Assembly: GCA_019155185.1 (NCBI GenBank)
Contig: CM032816.1
Coordinates: 10,614,292 to 10,678,291 of the forward strand
Length of the DNA: 64,000 nt
DNA from: Beaufortia kweichowensis
Taxonomy: Eukaryota > Chordata > Actinopteri > Cypriniformes > Gastromyzontidae
Direction: 5' to 3'
Below the pieces are notes generated by a model that was given only the letters and a program-made list of their open reading frames with translations, did no database searches and had not been told where the DNA came from. The position numbers and the translations under genes were made by a program. Shown here one piece after another: positions 63,415 to 64,000 of this stretch (position 1 is its first letter; every line of letters begins with the position of its first letter).

Positions 63415-64000
63415 AATAGATCCTGAATGAAAGACAGAGTTTGAATAATTACCCAACACCACTCTTCATGACTTTAATATAAACATACAACATTTATAAG
63501 CTTCTAAAGAAAAAACACACACGCATTTGGAGTGGAAAGCTGTGAGAAGCTGTGGCAGCTGTGAGGTAAAAATCTCTGGAGCTGTCTCTCACTCACCCAC
63601 AGAGGCAAAAACAATCAAAATATGCAAATCCACAGTCAAAGACGCAAACAAAAGAATAAATTATACAGATGAATATTACACTGCTGGAATTCATCTATAT
63701 GAGGTTTATTTACTGTGGAACTCCGTTAATATTCCACAACTCTTCCAACGGAGCAGATGAGAAATGGATCCTGCCAGGAATATTCGCATGTGGCTGCTGG
63801 TGTTTTATGAGACAAATAGTCCCGGCGTACATTTGGAAACTCCCTGATGTCCCTGAGGAAAGTATGTGAGGATGTTTGGGTCTGCTTCACAAAAGTGTGC
63901 ATAGGGACAACAAAACCGACCTTTGGGACATCCAGTGACATCCTAAATTGAATTTATTTTTATAATAAACAAAAAAAATACATTTTTGCAATTTTACTAT
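63415..64000. other. Non-coding, window edge
   Basis: Three overlapping short frames (63527-63760 +, 63669-63869 +, 63726-63941 -) occupy a moderately GC stretch. None has recognisable features or splice boundaries. Confidence 0.35.

Overview
The window looks like non-coding DNA from a teleost fish, most likely a cyprinid (carp, minnow or zebrafish relative). This rests on recognised dispersed repeats: a roughly 270-bp element carrying the AACACAAAAGAAGA and ACATTGACCCCCATTGACTT blocks, tRNA-derived SINEs whose tails carry CTTTTATCCAAAGC, the AAAGAACC/GGTTCTTC miniature element, and many very long (GA)n microsatellites. The sequence has no operons, long uninterrupted genes or prokaryotic signals. 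Nearly every computed ORF longer than 60 codons is either chance or a translated tandem repeat.

Layout. 1-9.5 kb: unique AT-rich DNA with a TA-flanked MITE (1472-1700), several cyprinid repeats, and an exon-like segment on the minus strand (7280-7414). 9.6-10.3 kb: the first block that looks like conserved regulatory DNA. 11-12 kb: an ATCT/CT tract followed by an LTR-like stretch. 12.3-25.3 kb: duplicated AT-rich repeats separated by more regulatory-looking blocks. 26.2-29.4 kb: diverged tandem units, a possible minus-strand first exon beside a GT/GA microsatellite, and a SINE. 31.4-34.1 kb: three long GA tracts. 35.7-37.3 kb: a SINE, CATC/CT/TA tracts, an ATT tract and a short telomere-like motif. 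39.8-48.2 kb: the densest run of regulatory-looking sequence, which also holds the one convincing coding segment (42016-42150, plus strand, 44 codons and a stop, unrecognised protein) and a 15-bp minisatellite (44070-44493). 48.4-52.2 kb: two MITEs 49 bp apart, a near-perfect 110-bp hairpin (51245-51354) and a 272-bp pure GA tract. 52.2-64 kb: one more regulatory-looking block, a decayed Tc1-like element, a promoter-like CpG patch near 61 kb and possible ends of another element.

Interpretation. Many moderately GC-rich, homeodomain-motif-containing, repeat-poor islands set in AT-rich repeat-bearing DNA suggest large introns or intergenic DNA around a developmental gene. This is inference: conservation cannot be tested from a single sequence. 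I found no tRNA or rRNA gene, CRISPR array or intact transposase, and nothing that supports a new multi-gene system. The items most worth following up are the orphan coding exon, the 110-bp hairpin, and the exon-like minus-strand segments with strong splice sites.
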